Shown here: one piece after another, positions 23,699 through 35,659 of the stretch
How positions within the stretch are numbered: position 1 is the first letter of the stretch
Layout of the letters: every line of letters starts with the position of its first letter
Origin: Dioscorea cayenensis subsp. rotundata
Lineage: Eukaryota; Streptophyta; Magnoliopsida; Dioscoreales; Dioscoreaceae
Assembly: GCF_009730915.1 (NCBI RefSeq)
Contig: NC_052477.1
Coordinates: 29,150,420-29,214,419, forward strand
Length of the DNA stretch: 64,000 bases
Direction of reading: 5' to 3'
The notes under the pieces: model-generated
Told to the model about the DNA's origin: nothing
Databases searched by the model: none
The model's input: the letters and a program-made list of their open reading frames with translations, nothing else
Made by a program: the position numbers and the translations under genes

Positions 23699-26311
23699 TC
23701 TTGTCATGAAAATTTAAGCTACAATGGCTATCTGATTTGCTGCCAGCGCTTTAGAAAGATTGAACTAAATAGTTGTGACATTGATAATATACATTATTTT
23801 ACTGAACTTGATGAACTGAGAAATGAACTTTCTACCGCATGATGAAGAAAAATGATCTACTTGTACTCACCATCACAAATTATATTGTGGACTAGTTGTT
23901 ATTCCTGCATTTTGATTGAACAGATGACTGATTTTTTCCACCATCTTATGTTTTCTCATACTCCCTATAGGTTGAACAGTTGGAGCAAGAGGAATCTGAG
24001 TTGCGCCAGCTTCTCGCAGATAAACAGGAGCAAGAGCATGCAATGCTTCAGGTCTCATTCTCATTCTTGGACTCTCTTTTCTTGTCAATTGTGTCTGGTG
24101 CCTGCTATTTACCAATGGTTGTGAGGAACTAATTAAGAACTAACTGGATTAGGTTTTGATGAGGGTCGAGCAAGAACAAAAAGTGACCGAAGATGCTCGC
24201 ATATTTGCTGAACAAGATGCTGCTGCTCAGCGTTATGCAACACATATGCTACAGGTTATCTTTTTAATCTTCTTTCAGTTTGATTAATCATGAACCTTTC
24301 GTATTTTGAGCTTCTCAGAAATTTTTTATTGAAATGTATATATGAGAAACTTGTGTCCAAGTGAAAATTTGTTGGGCATTGTACTAGCTGCTTCAAGCCA
24401 GGGCTCTTTTGCAAACTATTTGTTCCAATGATATGGTTCAAATAGTTTTCTAATTCATGTCTGATCTAAGAAGTAATTTATTTGAGTGAAAATTCTCTAA
24501 ACTACCTTGCCAACTACATTGCTTAAAATGGCGTCTAAATTTCTAATAAATTTTATCCATTAATTTGTGTTTCAAAGAGAATCTACTTTGTGGATTTCTT
24601 GTCTTTCTTACTGCTTGTGATTGAACTTCTAAACCTTTACATCACAATTTTAACAACTTGCTCCAACTCACAGTGCTCACATTTTAAAGTAGAAGATTTT
24701 TTATTTATTAGATTTTATTAATGATATGTATAGTTATCCGTATAAGAGAACACCTTCTCATCCTGCAATTATGCCTAGTTTTGGAAGGCTATTTTGACTG
24801 TCAGTTGGACTTTTGATATTTAATCTCCTGCTCAGTATTTTGTCTTGACAAGTACTTTATGTTCATGGCTCTTTAAAATTTTCATCTTTTGATGTTATCC
24901 TCAAGTTAAACAAACTTCAGAGCGCATTTCTATTGTTTTTTATTTGGCTTGCTGTTGCAGTCACCTCTACTTGCTATGAAGAGATGCATTGTGTTCTTAT
25001 TTTGGTTGCAAGTTTGACTGTTGCATGCTTTTTTTGGGAGGGTATTCTAAGGTTTACTTATAATTAGTTGGGTTGTCATGAAGGAGCTGACATGCAAAAT
25101 ACTTGGATCTTATACATTTAGTGTTCCGTTTGCCACTGATTTTTTTTACTCTGATATTGCACATCAGTATTAATGTTCCTAACAGTTTTCTAACGATTTT
25201 ATACTAAGTGTGACATTTTGTTCTTTCTTTTAAACTTTCACATGATTCACATTCCACATATCATAGGTTCCTCTGGACATATTCTTTAGTGTCTATCTCC
25301 TTAGAAATGAGAGGTAGGCAACCTGGTAGTTTCTGAGATTACTAAGTTGGTGCTTTCTTTTGATGTCTGCTTGGTGTACGGTTTTATCCACTTTTACCAG
25401 ATTTTTGCAGGAGAAATATGAAGAAGCCATGACTTCACTGGCACAAATGGAGAAAAGGGCTGTAATGGCAGAGACAATGTTGGAAGCCACCTTGCAGTAT
25501 CAGTCTGGTCAGGTTAAAGCGCATCCGTCTCCCTCTCCTTCTCCGAGGTAACTTTTTACTTTATTTCTGTCGTCATGCATGCCCATTGCGAACTAGGATC
25601 AGGGGCACAAAATGATCATGAAAAAGTAAATACCATGTGCCATTGTTTTCAATTTGTTGTAGTTTGGATGTGGCTTTCAAATTCCTAATGAGTATTGAAT
25701 ATTGATATCATATGGATTATTACTCTCTTGCACTTATTTCCATATCACAATGGGCGCCAGTTTATCAAGGTGATGGAATTTACTTTTTCTGAGTTATTTG
25801 TGCCCTCTCATAATTCATCTTGAATCAACATTCATTGTTTGAAAATGATTGTTTTGTTCATGCTTCTACGTATGAACCAGTATGTGAGATGTTGTAATTT
25901 TAAAATTTAATTGCAGAACTCCGAGAGGGGACCACGCAACTGGCATGCCCAACCAAGAATCATCTCAGGAGGCACCGACATGGAAAATGGGCTTTAGACC
26001 TTTTGGTCTTGGCTGGCGAGACAAAAACAAGGTAGCCTGATATATTCAATTGCTGAAATTTACATCTTTTGACTGTAGTTAATGTAAATACCTATGTTGC
26101 TTCATCACTACATTTTGTTCAATGTGTTCTATCTTTTTATCTTGTATTCTGGTTATTTTCGGGCTTGATTTTCCCAAGTTGAAGTGCCAACCTTCCTCAG
26201 GGTAAACCAAGTACCAACGAGGACTCGAGTGATGTCAAACATCTTAACGATGGAACCCCATCCATCAACACTCCACAGAAAGATACGAACAACCATCAAG
26301 AATCAAGATGA
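17545..26311 (+). CDS. TBC-domain Rab GTPase-activating protein
   Basis: Stimulates GTP hydrolysis by Rab-type GTPases and so controls membrane traffic. Eighteen exons join to exactly 2406 bases (801 residues): 17545-17588, 18159-18228, 18315-18875, 18962-19132, 19248-19361, 20635-20693, 20825-20891, 21035-21086, 21202-21294, 21473-21556, 21708-22120, 23133-23194, 23358-23427, 23971-24051, 24153-24254, 25411-25547, 25917-26031 and 26201-26311. The start MKGRSLPIITFEHKR is followed by an acidic linker (residues 39-215). The TBC domain covers roughly 215-445, with the arginine finger in IEKDLPRTF (Arg286) and the glutamine finger in VGYCQAMNF (Gln320). A predicted coiled coil (about 575-730) and a Pro/Ser-rich tail follow. 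Intron 2 appears to use a GC donor (18229-18230). The frame is intact throughout. Resembles plant Gyp1/EVI5-like TBC proteins; the Rab substrate is not predictable here. Confidence 0.92.
22687..22935 (-). mobile_element. tRNA-derived SINE in TBC intron 11
   Basis: Read on the minus strand, the element starts just inside 22935. It has a tRNA-like head with a B-box GTTCGAATC (22863-22855) about 73-80 bases in, a GC-richer body, and a ten-base A tail (poly-T at 22687-22696 on the plus strand). The seven bases ACCATGA stand at both edges (22680-22686 and 22936-22942) as a perfect target-site duplication. It sits antisense to the host gene and away from splice sites. Confidence 0.7.
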
Positions 26312-28257
26312 GAAACTTAATTGATCAAGGGCATGCCGTATATCTCAGTGCACCACCTCCTTGTGTCACCAGACAGTCATACATCCCATGTTCATCTTGT
26401 ATTGTAGTGAGAACATCCCGTACGGTATACACAGAAGAGCGGATGGCATTAGATCGATCACCGGCTTGTTTCTTCTTCTCGTACTGGCTTAAATGCTCGT
26501 AGATTTCTTCATCAGTCTGCAGTTTTTGCATAATTTAGATGTATAGGCTTGCCATCCATTGTTTCATTAATTATCAATAAACACCAGCAGTGATGATGAG
26601 AGTAGAGTAAGAGTTTAGCTCGTAGCGTAAAGTTATGCCACAGGTTGCCATGTTGGTTTATTTCTTTAAGTTATACAAGTAAACCCTTGCCTGTTCGTCC
26701 TACATGTAAACTCATAATCTTATGCTGACTTTTTAGCTAAACTGCTATTTGTATATATTATTACTATGGATCTGTTTGATACGCGAAGTTTTAAGATACA
26801 GTCCAGCATAAGTTTTTTTATTCGTTGTTTGATTTATAAATAAATTGAGAATTCAGCACAAGTGGATAAAATTTTGTACCACGATTATTTGTATTGTATT
26901 GTACTGTTTGTGATGTTTTTAACTATGTATCAAATCTGAGGGTATGGCTGATGTATTTGATGCCTGGGGGTATGTTTGGAGAATGGACGGCATGTGGTTG
27001 TTATAATATTCTTGTTCATATCTTATAACCCAAACACTGACACTTGAACGCTCACATATCATTTGTAGCATATATTATTAATCAGGGTTCTGATCTATTT
27101 GTTTGTCTTCAGGAGATAAGAATGATGCCAAGCCAATGAGAAACATTTCCACTTTTTATTAAAAAAAAAATGCATAAATATTCAGCGGTTGTTATACAAT
27201 TATTATTCGTACTATTTATCACCCAATGCAATTGAGTGACATAAATTAAAATAAAATTAAAAATTTATTTGCATGTGATGCTCACATCAGAACAGTGATC
27301 AAGTCCAATCCAAAAGGACCAAAACACCAAAATATAAAAAAGTACACGTCACCATAATAACTTTTTAAAATTTTTTGTAGGACACTTAGCATCCCCCCTT
27401 TGCAATCAGTCCAAATACTAGGACACCAGCACCTAGTCTTCTACACCATCCTTCACTATAATTTTGTCCCCAAAGGACTTAGTCAAATACGTTTGTCCCC
27501 ATCCTATGTGTGTTGTCCCCTCATGCCCTCACCCCCCTTGTGTTGTCCTCTTCTTTGTTTTACTAGTTCTTCATTCAATTCTCTCTGAACCCTTACAGTG
27601 CTTACACCAACCATGCCAATTCCCAAACCCCACACGTTTTCTTAGACCATCTTTCATCATCCAACCAACACTCTAAAAACAAACATTCATCATACCACTA
27701 GCCTTGTCTACAGTTCAAGGTTGGCCAAGAAGAATTAAAGTTTACTGAATTTGGACTGCTGAATTGCATCACATTAATTTTGATAGATTTCAACAAGAAA
27801 AGAAAATGCTACTACATTTGGGCATGTGATGTTTTCTTTTCAACTGCCACAGCCTGACACTTGATAAAAATATATAGAGTTGTATCAACTTTAAACTACA
27901 CCTCTTGTTGCAATAAAAGAACAGATTGTTTCTCCAAAGACTCATCCAGCAGGACAGGATATATATCATATATTATAGACATTACAATCCATGTAGGAAT
28001 ATAAGAATGTTAGCAATAACAAAATATGCTAACACATTCATTTAATTAAATAAGGTGATGCAAAATCACATTTACAATGGCAGAAAGATGATTGCTTTCT
28101 TTAAAAGAATTGGCATCAAGTTGCCACAGGCTCACCTGTCGTTTTGAACCGTTTCAAAATTCAGGAATCCGGCAATGAGTCTCTAAGACACTCGGACATA
28201 CGATGTTTGAGATATATATATTATGTATCGTCTGTAACTTGGTAAATGATTTCAATT
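26312..28257. other. TBC 3' UTR and convergent intergenic region
   Basis: The TBC 3' UTR probably reaches 26590 or beyond (AATAAA at 26576-26581). The two flanking genes converge here. A 68-codon open frame on the minus strand at 26325-26531 lies within the 3' UTR and is treated as a curiosity. 27390-27680 is unusually C-rich, with several short open frames but no recognisable protein. The rest is AT-rich and without features. Confidence 0.45.
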
Positions 28258-30834
28258 TCAGTCTCGCTCGGATACGCCATTTAGTCTTCTTTCGCTATTC
28301 CTTCTTGATCTCGGAGGAGTGCCAGGTGCAGTCAAACGAGAAATGCTCTGGACAGTACTCGTTTCAGGGTCGTACTTTTGTGAAGCGAGATATGTCAGTG
28401 CAGTAACCACATCGGCGATGAGAGGCCTCATGGTTGGTTGCTCTTGGACGCACATTGCAGCTACAGCAAGTGCTTGATATAAGCCCCTCGCAGGATATTG
28501 CCCCTGAAGCATGGGATCGGCCATTTGAGCGAATTTCCTCCTGTCCTTGAATAACGGTCGTGCCTGTAATCAAAGATGGATGGTTCAGAACACTCAGTTT
28601 CTAGCAGAAGAGTGAATGAACACCTATGTTCTTATTAGCATGGACAGATCAACCTACTGTTATAGCTTTCTCAACAATAATGGTCTCCTCATCAGTGTTA
28701 ATACAGTATTCTGTTATTGATAAGTAGAGAAAAGCAGCAGAGAAAACAACCCATGAATGAATTCAGTGTTAACGATGTTTCAAAACATAGAAATCCAAGA
28801 TGATGTGCTTCTCAAATATGAAAAAACATCAATAACAATGCTACTCATCATGTGCTGTTGCATTCATCAACAACAATATTTTTCACAATAGCAGAATGAA
28901 GAAGGAACAGAAATGAGATTCAATTACCCAAGCAACAAGATTGTGATCCCCAGAAGCTCTAGAATTGTCGATGGCCCTCCTTCCGGTGATGAGCTCCAAA
29001 AGAACGACTCCAAAGCTATAGACATCTGATTTTAGTGTCAGCTGACCAGTCATGGCATATTCAGGGGCACAATATCCATAGGTTCCCATCACCCGAGTCG
29101 AAACATGAGTGTTATCACCAACTGGCCCCAGCTTTGCCAATCCAAAGTCCGACAACTTCGGATGATATCCCTCCCCGAGTAAAATATTGGAACATTTTAA
29201 ATCACGATAAATAACTGGAGGGTTGGCTTTATCATGCAAGTATTCTAATCCTTTAGCTGCACCGGCAGCAATTTTCATTCTTGTATTCCAGTCTAACCGC
29301 TTCTTATCTGAAGTAAGATCTGCGGCACACAACGGAGGAATCAATAAGATTAGTATATCATAACATATCAAATTGACACATTATGGTATTACATACCATG
29401 GAGATGGTCTTCCAAAGATCCCAGTGGCATGTATTCATAAACCAAAAGCCTTTGATCTCCGTCAGCACAATAGCCAATCAAGTTAACAAGATTAGGATGG
29501 TGTAGCAGACTCAACATCAAAACTTCAACAAGGAACTCCCTGTTCCCTTGCAATCCATTCCGATCAAGCTGTTTTATAGCCACAATCTATACAAACCATG
29601 AGAAAATTTCCGAATCAGTAAACTTACATGAAAACCAAGATAACAACACAAGCAGAACAATGAGTGAAGAACAAACTGACCTGGTTTATACCCTCTATCC
29701 TACCCTTATAAACTCGACCAAACCCTCCCTCTCCTACAAGGCAATCAGGTCGAAAGTTCTTGGTGGCCATTGCCAACTCTCGAAAGGTAAAAGTTTGAGC
29801 AGCAATATGTTCAGAACCATTACTTAAGGCTTCCTTACTTAATCCTATTGACTTTTGCTTCCATGCAAAGCTTTGTTCCGAGGCTTCCTTTTTCAGTCGA
29901 ACTGAGCTTTGCTTCTTCACATCCTTCACACTCTCTGAAATAACAAACAACAAAAATCTCAGAATACTATGGTTAAAACTATCTCAATAGATGTGAATGC
30001 TCAGCTGCAAAAGAAGAATCCAGTGCACCACTAAAGATCGTTCATCGGAGCTGAAAACCAAATCAAATTCGATATCTATAATAGGAATTCTACCTAAATA
30101 ATTATAAATGGATTCTTGAACACACTCCATTCCACATCATGAAGTAAAGGTTGGATTTTTTTTTGCGCTTCTTATAAACTAATTTATTTGATTTCCAACA
30201 GGACAAAATAATCTAAGGTGGAAAAAACGAAAACAACATACCACCCACTAATTCATGGCCAAATTCCATAACTAAAATAAAAAAGACCATCCTGAGCTCC
30301 CAATCAGAAAAAGATCCCAAATTTTGCATGCTTATTTCAGTGCCCAGAAAACAACCATGAGAAATGTCCTCATATCACGAAACAAAAAATTCTCCAACCC
30401 TAAAAAAACTCATGCCGAACAAACAGAGAGCCTCAATTCTAGCACTTACTACAGTCTCGATTAAAAAAAAAAACCTCCAAAATGCCATCTTTTCAACAAA
30501 TCAAAGCCAAAGATGACAATAAATCCATAGAAAACCCCACCCCGCCTTCAAATTCATCCTAAAAACTACATAAAGATCTGAGCATAACCGCATTCGGATC
30601 GAATGAAATTCCTCTCAAAAACCAAGCTTTAAGTTCGAAATCGCAACCATCAAGCTCAAAATCAAAACTACACCTGAAATCTCTCCCAAAACACCAAATA
30701 CAATCGGATACCATAAAAAAATATCAAAAAAATCCAGAAATTCACATAAGATAAAAAAAACCAAGAGCACCTGATGAAGCTACTGTCCGATCCTTCTTCT
30801 TGGCCCTCTTACTTCCACAAGGAAACCACCCCAT
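28258..30834 (-). CDS. PBL7: Receptor-like cytoplasmic kinase, subfamily VII (PBL7/CDL1-like)
   Basis: Ser/Thr protein kinase that relays signals from cell-surface receptors in immunity or hormone response. Five exons (30834-30771, 29934-29681, 29586-29397, 29319-28928, 28563-28258) give 1206 bases and 401 residues, with every junction in frame. The start [14 protein letters not shown] offers N-myristoylation at Gly2 and palmitoylation at Cys6, so plasma-membrane anchoring is expected. The kinase domain follows [19 protein letters not shown]: glycine loop [11 protein letters not shown], Lys111 in IVAIKQ, catalytic loop YRDLKCSN with Asp209, DFG Asp227, an activation segment with [18 protein letters not shown], and [11 protein letters not shown]. 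The tail ends [16 protein letters not shown], as in PBL7/CDL1. The YRD in place of HRD at the catalytic arginine is normal for this subfamily. No lesions seen. The exact PBL orthologue is uncertain. Confidence 0.93.
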
Positions 30835-30911
30835 TTCTCCTCTTCCTCTCCTCCTCCTCCCTTCAACTGAGAAAGAGCGAAAGCTAAAGCGAAAGCGAAA
30901 GAGAGAGCCGA

Positions 30912-30914
<3 letters not shown>

Positions 30915-30948
<34 letters not shown>
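30915..30948 (-). repeat. CT/GA microsatellite in the kinase 5' leader
   Basis: A run of GA dinucleotides (CT on the sense strand) about 80-115 bases before the kinase ATG at 30834. CT-rich tracts of this sort are common in plant promoters and 5' UTRs. More GA repeats continue after a short break, up to about 30964. The promoter further upstream is lost in the assembly gap. Confidence 0.7.
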
Positions 30949-30951
<3 letters not shown>

Positions 30952-30994
30952 ACAGAGAGAGAGGGAGTATACGTTAATAAAACAAATAATAAAA

Positions 30995-31994
30995 NNNNNN
31001 NNNNNNNNNNNNNNNNNNNNNNNNNNNNNNNNNNNNNNNNNNNNNNNNNNNNNNNNNNNNNNNNNNNNNNNNNNNNNNNNNNNNNNNNNNNNNNNNNNNN
31101 NNNNNNNNNNNNNNNNNNNNNNNNNNNNNNNNNNNNNNNNNNNNNNNNNNNNNNNNNNNNNNNNNNNNNNNNNNNNNNNNNNNNNNNNNNNNNNNNNNNN
31201 NNNNNNNNNNNNNNNNNNNNNNNNNNNNNNNNNNNNNNNNNNNNNNNNNNNNNNNNNNNNNNNNNNNNNNNNNNNNNNNNNNNNNNNNNNNNNNNNNNNN
31301 NNNNNNNNNNNNNNNNNNNNNNNNNNNNNNNNNNNNNNNNNNNNNNNNNNNNNNNNNNNNNNNNNNNNNNNNNNNNNNNNNNNNNNNNNNNNNNNNNNNN
31401 NNNNNNNNNNNNNNNNNNNNNNNNNNNNNNNNNNNNNNNNNNNNNNNNNNNNNNNNNNNNNNNNNNNNNNNNNNNNNNNNNNNNNNNNNNNNNNNNNNNN
31501 NNNNNNNNNNNNNNNNNNNNNNNNNNNNNNNNNNNNNNNNNNNNNNNNNNNNNNNNNNNNNNNNNNNNNNNNNNNNNNNNNNNNNNNNNNNNNNNNNNNN
31601 NNNNNNNNNNNNNNNNNNNNNNNNNNNNNNNNNNNNNNNNNNNNNNNNNNNNNNNNNNNNNNNNNNNNNNNNNNNNNNNNNNNNNNNNNNNNNNNNNNNN
31701 NNNNNNNNNNNNNNNNNNNNNNNNNNNNNNNNNNNNNNNNNNNNNNNNNNNNNNNNNNNNNNNNNNNNNNNNNNNNNNNNNNNNNNNNNNNNNNNNNNNN
31801 NNNNNNNNNNNNNNNNNNNNNNNNNNNNNNNNNNNNNNNNNNNNNNNNNNNNNNNNNNNNNNNNNNNNNNNNNNNNNNNNNNNNNNNNNNNNNNNNNNNN
31901 NNNNNNNNNNNNNNNNNNNNNNNNNNNNNNNNNNNNNNNNNNNNNNNNNNNNNNNNNNNNNNNNNNNNNNNNNNNNNNNNNNNNNNNNNNNNNN
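30995..31994. other. Assembly gap of 1000 N
   Basis: Exactly 1000 undetermined bases; a round figure usually marks a gap of unknown or estimated size. The gap hides the promoter of the kinase gene and probably the left terminus of the Harbinger element. Confidence 0.98.
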
Positions 31995-32068
31995 AAAATT
32001 ACTATGGAAACATAGGATTCCATAGTAATTTTTTTAAGTGGTAGGAACCAAAAATATTTTTGGTTCCT
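31995..32068. repeat. Two palindromes at the gap edge
   Basis: A 15-base stem (31995-32009 with 32018-32032) encloses eight bases. It is followed by a perfect 26-base palindrome at 32043-32068, whose arms contain AGGAACCAAAAA. Both could fold tightly, which may explain why the assembly breaks just here. They could be subterminal structure of the Harbinger element or a separate fold-back element. Confidence 0.6.
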
Positions 32069-32882
32069 TTGTTTTTCGGGTCGGGGTTGGGGGTCGCGAT
32101 CGTGTGTTTGTGCCATCGGAGAAAGGAAGGGTAGAGCGCTTGGGGCCTGGCCCACATTTTTCCGGGTCACCACGCCCCGCTCTAGTGCTCCAATCTTCAC
32201 GCTCCATAAGCGCCTCCCGGAACGCTTTCCCATCTTGTCGTTCCTCTCAAGAAATCTCCCGGATCTGTTTCTCTCGCCCCTGCATTCTTTTATTAAAGTA
32301 TGCCTCCCTTTGCTTACCGTCCCAATTTAATGTAGGAATTATTTGTTTAATGCGCTGATGCTTTTTCGAGTTGTAGTTTGTGTTTTTAGGGTTTGTATAA
32401 ATCGATAACAAAGTAGCGTGTTCTCTTGTTTTGTTGGAACACTTTCTAGATAATTGAACAAGAGAGATGTTTTCAATTTCAGTGCCATTTAAAATCCACT
32501 CAAAAGTTCTAATCTTTTGTTAATCATTGAAATCAGACACGCAGTTTTAATCTTTGTGCTTGTTTGGTTGTTTCTCATCTAGTGTCATTAATTGTGATCT
32601 ATCTCAAAAAAATTGTAATCTTTGTGCTTTGTATGACTCGAAATCAAACACAAACTCTTCATCTTTTGTTCTTGTTGTGTTTTTTTGTTTCTCTATTTGT
32701 TGACATGGTTCCCATCTTGTTTCATGGCTATCGAACTTCAAAGATCTCCTCTTGTATTATCAATTCAAACACAAACTCATGATCTTTTTTTGCTTCTTTT
32801 TGTTTCATGAATAAAAAGTTTTTTTGTTGAAATAGTAATATATATACATATATGAAAGTTTGTTCTTAACTTGAACATATAT

Positions 32883-32886
<4 letters not shown>

Positions 32887-32955
<69 letters not shown>
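32887..32955. repeat. AT microsatellite
   Basis: Uninterrupted run of about 34 AT units, with a shorter AT run at 32989-33007. Both lie inside the Harbinger interval, left of its Myb-like gene. Confidence 0.85.
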
Positions 32956-32958
<3 letters not shown>

Positions 32959-34265
32959 CATTTTAACTCAAATGTTTACTTAATTTTATATATATATATA
33001 TATATATGGAAGCAATGAAGAGAAGTGATTATGTGAGATCCTTCCCGATGTGTTAACACAATTGCAACTCACAAGGAATTAAAAACTAATTATCAAACAA
33101 ACTGGCACAATAAAAATTGAAAATAATCACTCTAAAAAGATTTTTTTATCTTTTAGTTTATGGGATATTTCTTAATGTATCCAAAGTTGTTTGCACGATA
33201 ATGTCATTGAAACATGAATAAGTGAGATATCACGTATCGTTTGTATTTGTTCTCGATAATAGTTAAAACTACAATGTTTTTCTTTTCAAAAAAACAGTAC
33301 TCTAAACACATGCACCAAATGATACTCATTTATGGTATGGTCTTCATTGTTGTTCACAACATCCTCCTCTCGCTCCTTCATTCAAACTCCATCAGTACAT
33401 CGCATGTAAAGAGCCGCTTGATACTTCAGCCTCATGTATACAATTCTAGAGACATTGAGATTTATTAGTGCAAGTAGTTGGTTAAAAATTGTTTGTTTTT
33501 CTCGATTTTTCCGTAAACTGTTGAGTGCAAAATTGTGGGCCAAGCTCGCATCTTCAACTCCGTAACCATCTGCTGAAGCAGAAAAGGTTTGTTATTCTTA
33601 AATTTATTAATGATTCCAATTTATAAGAACTCAGATTTTTGCAATATCAAACAAGATTTTTGCGTCTGCTAGTTTGCCAAGAATTATACATCAATTATAT
33701 ACATATGTTAGTAGAATGCTAGTCTTTTCTCTATTGATTGGGTTGACTAAATCAGGGCACAAGTTTTTAGTTGTTGATATGTTATGTCTTTGTCATAAAT
33801 AATGACTCATCAACAACATCAAAGATAAATATACATACATATATTACGGAAAGGCTAGTTAGGTTTCTGAAATGTATGATTTGGTGAGTATTTAATGCTT
33901 ATTGTGTAACTCATCAAGAGTGACCACAGTTTATTAATTATTATTTCTTTCAATATAAGATGAATCAAAACATATAATTTATTGGATAAGCTTGGCCTGA
34001 CCATTATATGTAGTATTTATAAATATATATGAGACCTAAATAACTCCATGTGTCTAAACTAACTAATAAATAACTCCATGTATGATTAGAAGGTCTTCTG
34101 GACTTATCTTTGTGGTAGGTTGTCCAATTATTGATGTTGTCTTTATCTCTTTGAGCTATTAATTCATTTTTAATTTTTTTTAAATATGTAAAACATGTTC
34201 ATTTATATGATTAGAGATATGTTCATTTAAAGAAAAATTAAAATGACTTTGTTGGCTTTGTATAG

Positions 34266-35364
34266 ATGGCAAATCAAGAGAAGACCGACACAAGGGCCAA
34301 ATGGAATGAAAATCATAGGGCTCATCTAGTGAAATTATTAGGTGATTATAACATTCCCGCATACCGCTCACAAAATGGATGGACTAAAGAGGCATGGAAT
34401 AGAATATTGCGTGACATGATAACGAAATTCCCTAATTTAAAATGCACCGTTGTACAAGTTAAAGCATTAGAGCAAGAGATAAAAAAAATTTACAAGCTTC
34501 TGAAGGGGTTTACCGAATTGAGTGGCTTTGGATGGGATTATGAAAAAAATATGGTCGAAGCCACTGAAGAAGTTTGGGCACCACTACTTGAGGTATATAT
34601 TTTTATCACATAATTTACAAACTTTATGCAATAATTTACCTTAATCATTTTCATCAAAATATTCAGAGAAATAAAGAAGCTAGAAGATGGCATCAAAAAC
34701 CCTTTCCATATTTCACGGCACTACAGGAGATTTATGAGGGTAAAAAAGTGTTGTTTACTAATGTTTGCTTTTAAAAAAACTTGTTCATATTTTTTTCTAA
34801 TAATTTGTACATTTATTACACGTGGAGATATGCGTAAGGAAGACGCCTCGTGATGTAGATTACTATGCAAATGTGCCAATGGACACTCCATCTCCAAGCA
34901 TTCCGCTCCAAATGATCCCATCCAATCATTGTCTACACCCGAAATAGAGACGAGGATCGTGATTTTTTTCACAAGTGGAGCCTCCATGCATCAACCAAAT
35001 ATTTCACAACCCCAAAAACTCATGTAGTGCAAGCCGGCAAAGGTTAGGAGATGAAGTGCAAAAGAAGGAAAAAAAGGACCGAAAAGCGTAAAAAAACGTT
35101 CAAGAGTCATTCTTAGAACAATATATAGATATGCGTCGAGCTGAGACGGATAGATATATTGATGCTATGAAAATGAACAGGGTAGAGGAGAAGTACACCA
35201 TAGGAGAATGCATGGCGGCATTTAATATGTTGTGTGATCAATTTCCAGATGAAGATTTTGTTAAAATTACAACATTGTTTAAAGATAAGGATAATCGTGA
35301 AATCTTCTTGAGTCTCATCAATGAAGAACGGAAAGTGTTGTGGCTTCGGCAAATGATTAATTAA
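34266..35364 (+). CDS. Harbinger Myb/SANT-like DNA-binding protein (ORF1)
   Basis: The first exon 34266-34592 encodes 109 residues starting MANQEKTDTRAKWNENH. It holds a SANT/Myb-like trihelix region (NGWTKEAWNRILRDMITKF, then KALEQEIKKIYKLLKG and SGFGWDYEKNM), the pattern of Myb_DNA-bind_3 proteins encoded by PIF/Harbinger elements and their domesticated relatives. A second exon 34667-34739 (RNKEARRWHQKPFPYFTAL) follows with good splice sites. The 3' part, 35131-35364, reads MRRAETDRYIDAMKMNRVEE through FLSLINEERKVLWL to the stop. The middle (34740-35130) is not cleanly resolved: it shows stops in each frame and may contain an intron plus small lesions. In active elements this protein helps the transposase bind DNA and enter the nucleus. 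Confidence 0.7.
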
Positions 35365-35659
35365 AAACAATGTTATGTTCTATGTTTTTAATATTTAGTT
35401 ACATGTAAAACGTTATGTTTTATGTAAGACGTTATGTTTAAATGACTTGAATCTTTTATGTAAGACATTATGTTTATGACATGTATTTATTTGTTTGAGA
35501 TATACTTGTTTATTTGCTGGCAGGTTTTTGAATTATTTGTGGCTATCTTATTCCTTAATAACAAGAAAGAGGATTTTATAAATAAAGCAATATTGATAAA
35601 GTTACATACTGATAATTGCAGCCCCAAAATAAAACAACATCGATAAACGTACACATCAA

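Noticed and set aside
30800..32233. Long frames across the N block on both strands
   Set aside because: Most of their length is undetermined sequence; the ends do not encode a known protein.
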